Positions 5,354-7,786 of a DNA stretch of 7,786 bases are shown piece by piece (position 1 is the stretch's first letter; every line of letters starts with the position of its first letter). The notes under the pieces are model-generated. The model had not been told where the DNA came from, did not search any database, and was given only the letters and a program-made list of their open reading frames with translations. The position numbers and the translations under genes are program-made. Source of the stretch: Lachnospiraceae bacterium (lineage in GTDB: Bacteria; Bacillota; Clostridia; Lachnospirales; Lachnospiraceae); the NCBI GenBank assembly GCA_014804185.1, contig JAAVAG010000043.1, forward strand, positions 1 to 7,786. The letters run 5' to 3'.

Positions 5354-6892
5354 ATGAACAGCGTTGTGCGTCAGTTGCTTGAACAGAATACTGACGTTGT
5401 TATGGTTGATACCGGCGACTCTTACGAAGGTATCTGCGGCTATTTTGGAGGCACATACATCTCATACTCCAAGGAAAAGCCGATCTCAATGAACCCATTT
5501 AAGGTGACGAAGGATGAATATGACCTTAATTTCGGAGAAAAAAAGAACTTCCTTAAATCCTTGATATTTCTGATCTTCAAAGGTAACGAAGCCCCCTCAA
5601 AGATTGAGGATATGCTCGTGAACCAGACAATCGTGGAGTATTACGAAGCATATTTTCATCCTTTCGACAAATTCACAGACGATGAACGTGAGGGACTGCG
5701 CCGCAAACTGCTTGTGGACGCCAAGATGGAGGACGACTACGACCAGTATGCGCACGACATGGAGGACATAGAGGAACAGATAAACCGCGAGCCTCCGAAA
5801 ATAGAGAGCCACGCGCTCATCATACCGGCAGAGGAACGCAGGTACAAGATACTCCGACAGTGCCGGACATTCCGGGCCATGCTCACTGACGCGGCAGCGA
5901 CCGAGGCGGAGAAGGAGAAAGCAGCCGTCATGCTGGAACGCTACAAAAAGGAGCTGCACGAAAATTCCATGCTGATAAAGATTGACAAGCAGATAGACCA
6001 TATCGAGGACCAGAAACGGCGCCTCAAAGTCCCTGAACTGTCTTTCAACAGCTATTATGAATTTGCCCTTGAACGAATTCCGCAGATAACCTCTCTTGAA
6101 AAGGTGCATTTCGACATACGCGACTTTGCGGCAATTCTCAAGCAGTTCTATCGTGGCGGTGAGCTGGAGATGACCCTCAATTCAGACCTCGATGCCAACC
6201 TGTTCGATGAGCGTTTCATCGTCTTCGAGATTGACAAGATTAAGGACGACCCCGTTCTTTTCCCTATTGTCGTCCTGATAATTATGGATGTCTTCTTACA
6301 GAAGATGCGAATCAAGAAAGGACGTAAGGCACTGATTATCGAAGAAGCGTGGAAAGCAATCGCCTCGCCTACAATGGCGGAATATATCAAATTCCTGTAT
6401 AAGACCGTCCGCAAGTTCCACGGAATTGCCGGTGTCGTAACCCAGGAACTCAACGACGTGATAGACTCACCCATTGTCAAGGAGGCAATCATCAATAACT
6501 CAGATGTCAAGATACTTCTCGACCAGTCGAAGTTCAAGGACCGCTACGATGATATTTCAGCCATTCTCGGTCTTACCCCCATTCAGAAGCAGCAGATCTT
6601 CACGATAAACGCGCTCAACAACCACGACAACCGCAACTATTTCAAGGAAGTCTGGATCTGTCGCGGACAGAACTCCGATGTGTTCGGTGTCGAGGAACCG
6701 CCGGAATGTTACTGGGCGTACACAACAGAACGGGCTGAAAAAGAGGCATTGAAGATATATCTCCGTCATTACGGCACCATGCAGGAGGCTATAACCCATA
6801 TCGAGATTGACAGAAAGAAGGCCGGTATCGGCAAGTATCTTGATTTCGCAAGAAAGGTAAACCAAAAACAGAAAGTAATGCAATTATGGTAA
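5354..6892 (+). CDS. traG: 5'-truncated TraG, VirB4-family conjugation ATPase lacking Walker A
   Basis: This is the C-terminal 512 residues of the Bacteroides conjugative-element TraG, the VirB4-type ATPase that powers assembly of the mating channel at the inner membrane. Full-length relatives have roughly 800-850 residues, so about 300 are missing. Homology starts as FHMNSVVRQLLEQ, the segment that normally follows Walker A (GxxGxGKS); the preceding in-frame codons read GLSYG after two stops, so the P-loop is absent. Retained are VDTGDSYEG (18-26), a charged helical insert (about 125-225), Walker B ALIIEEAW (326-333) and VTQE (362-365). The ORF is otherwise intact, with no internal stops. 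ATG 5354 is an internal Met of the ancestral gene reused as a possible start. Without Walker A it should not hydrolyse ATP. Expression is possible from 5257-5288. Confidence 0.85.
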   Translation: MNSVVRQLLEQNTDVVMVDTGDSYEGICGYFGGTYISYSKEKPISMNPFKVTKDEYDLNFGEKKNFLKSLIFLIFKGNEAPSKIEDMLVNQTIVEYYEAYFHPFDKFTDDEREGLRRKLLVDAKMEDDYDQYAHDMEDIEEQINREPPKIESHALIIPAEERRYKILRQCRTFRAMLTDAAATEAEKEKAAVMLERYKKELHENSMLIKIDKQIDHIEDQKRRLKVPELSFNSYYEFALERIPQITSLEKVHFDIRDFAAILKQFYRGGELEMTLNSDLDANLFDERFIVFEIDKIKDDPVLFPIVVLIIMDVFLQKMRIKKGRKALIIEEAWKAIASPTMAEYIKFLYKTVRKFHGIAGVVTQELNDVIDSPIVKEAIINNSDVKILLDQSKFKDRYDDISAILGLTPIQKQQIFTINALNNHDNRNYFKEVWICRGQNSDVFGVEEPPECYWAYTTERAEKEALKIYLRHYGTMQEAITHIEIDRKKAGIGKYLDFARKVNQKQKVMQLW

Positions 6893-7689
6893 TGTTCAGA
6901 AACCTCATACTGTTTATTTTCTCCGTATTTGCTGTTTCAGCAAACGCACAATACCGTGTGGTGATAGACCCCTATTGTATAGAGGCTGTGGGTCAGAATC
7001 TTGCCACACAAAAAGCTATCGAAGGAGAACACAACAAGCGTCTTGACTCCATTGCCTCCAAGCAGAACAAGTTGGAGCAGTACACCGTCAGCATGGCCAC
7101 CATCAAGGAACTTTACAAGGTAACGATGGAAAATATCTCAGGGTTCGGCACCGAGAGCAAGTATTATACCGAGATAGGACGTTGCGCCCTCGATATAGTG
7201 CTTGATGTTCCGGAACTGGTCAAGGTGGTGAACAAGGCGAAGTTCGCCAATAAGGTTCTTTGCCTCAATGAGCTTGCCAATGTGGTGACACAGACGCAGC
7301 AGCTTGTGGGGGATTTCGTGAATATCGTGAACAATGCCAGGATAGAGAATCCGCTGAAAGGACAGGCGACTTCCGAAAAGAAAAGCGACGGCTACAATCT
7401 CCTTGACAGGTACGAGCGTCTGACACTTGCCAACCGCATCTACTCCGACCTTATGAGCATACGCTACAAGATTCAGGGTATGATGGCTATGGCTCAGTAC
7501 GCCACTATGAATGACCTCTTTTTCGCCATTGACCCGGAGGGCTGGGCTAATGTGATGGTGATGAAAAATCAGGTAAACGGTCTTGTGTTGTCCTGGAATG
7601 GTATTGCAACCAACACCAAATTCGACAAGTGGGTAATATCTGATGCGATTATCAAAGAATATACGGACTTATTCAACTGGGGAAAATGA
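6892..7689 (+). CDS. Exported conjugation protein (TraI/VirB5-like position), unassigned family
   Basis: The start is placed at ATG 6892, which overlaps the traG stop as TAATG and gives a 265-residue protein beginning MFRNLILF; ATG 6886 (two residues longer) is the alternative. A signal peptide runs to about residue 20 (ending SANAQ). The mature part is largely helical: a charged coiled stretch (about 40-70, EGEHNKRLDSIASKQNKLEQ), then several amphipathic helices and a Gln/Met-rich segment near the C-terminus. In Bacteroides tra operons a small exported helical protein (TraI, DUF4141) follows TraG, and minor pilus VirB5-like proteins have this build. I infer the role from position and architecture, not from a recognised motif. 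Tight overlaps on both sides show it is in the tra operon. Confidence 0.75.
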   Translation: MFRNLILFIFSVFAVSANAQYRVVIDPYCIEAVGQNLATQKAIEGEHNKRLDSIASKQNKLEQYTVSMATIKELYKVTMENISGFGTESKYYTEIGRCALDIVLDVPELVKVVNKAKFANKVLCLNELANVVTQTQQLVGDFVNIVNNARIENPLKGQATSEKKSDGYNLLDRYERLTLANRIYSDLMSIRYKIQGMMAMAQYATMNDLFFAIDPEGWANVMVMKNQVNGLVLSWNGIATNTKFDKWVISDAIIKEYTDLFNWGK

Positions 7690-7786
7690 AAACTTTTGCA
7701 CTGCTGACACTCTCACTGTTGATGTCTGTTCCGGCTTTCGCTTTCGATTTTCCGAAAGACCTTCCGACTTTTGAGGCTCTTATGGC
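7686..7786 (+). CDS. N-terminus of an exported tra-operon protein (cut by window end)
   Basis: ATG 7686 overlaps the previous stop as ATGA. The 33 readable residues show a signal peptide (MKTFALLTLSLLMSVPAFAF) followed by DFPKDLPTFEALM. The overlap and export signal make it another envelope component of the conjugation apparatus. Too little is visible to name it. Confidence 0.65.
   Translation, partial: MKTFALLTLSLLMSVPAFAFDFPKDLPTFEALM

Overview
The window looks like Bacteroidales DNA (Bacteroides/Prevotella/Muribaculaceae type) from an integrative conjugative or mobilizable element. The evidence is a Bacteroides-type TraG (VirB4-family) ATPase followed by overlapping exported tra genes, a MOBV-like relaxase of the kind carried by Bacteroides mobilizable elements, candidate Bacteroidetes promoters (TTTG, about 18-20 bp, TAnnTTTG), and secreted proteins with fibronectin-type and T9SS-like C-terminal modules.

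Layout. (1) 1-112: C-terminal tail of an unidentified gene. (2) 113-440: a GC-rich spacer with a long inverted repeat (164-206), a good oriT candidate, then an array of hairpins (218-404). Its last two units repeat with a 60-bp period and keep their stems through compensatory changes. (3) 441-1916: the relaxase, with a long coiled-coil C-terminal half. (4) 1917-2282: an AT-rich spacer that appears to hold a complete transcription unit for a structured RNA of about 205 nt: promoter 1995-2024, several hairpins including a 120-nt compound hairpin at 2089-2208, and a terminator at 2210-2236. (5) 2283-4912: two overlapping AT-rich genes for exported proteins (158 and 718 aa), closed by a strong terminator (4936-4970). 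(6) 4971-5353: a gene-free spacer with several inverted repeats and a candidate rightward promoter. (7) 5354-6892: traG lacking its first part, including the Walker A motif. (8) 6892-7786: two exported tra proteins in overlapping reading frames, the second cut by the window end.

Interpretation (inference). Relaxase and oriT-like DNA, an RNA gene or leader, and exported cargo lie next to a traG that starts abruptly just after where Walker A should be. This fits a mobilizable element or cargo block joined into the tra operon of a conjugative element. A local rearrangement or a misassembly could also explain it. The spacer before traG carries a promoter-like sequence that could drive the downstream tra genes even though TraG itself should lack ATPase activity. 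The observations most worth checking are the structured RNA, the covarying hairpin array before the relaxase gene, and the traG junction.
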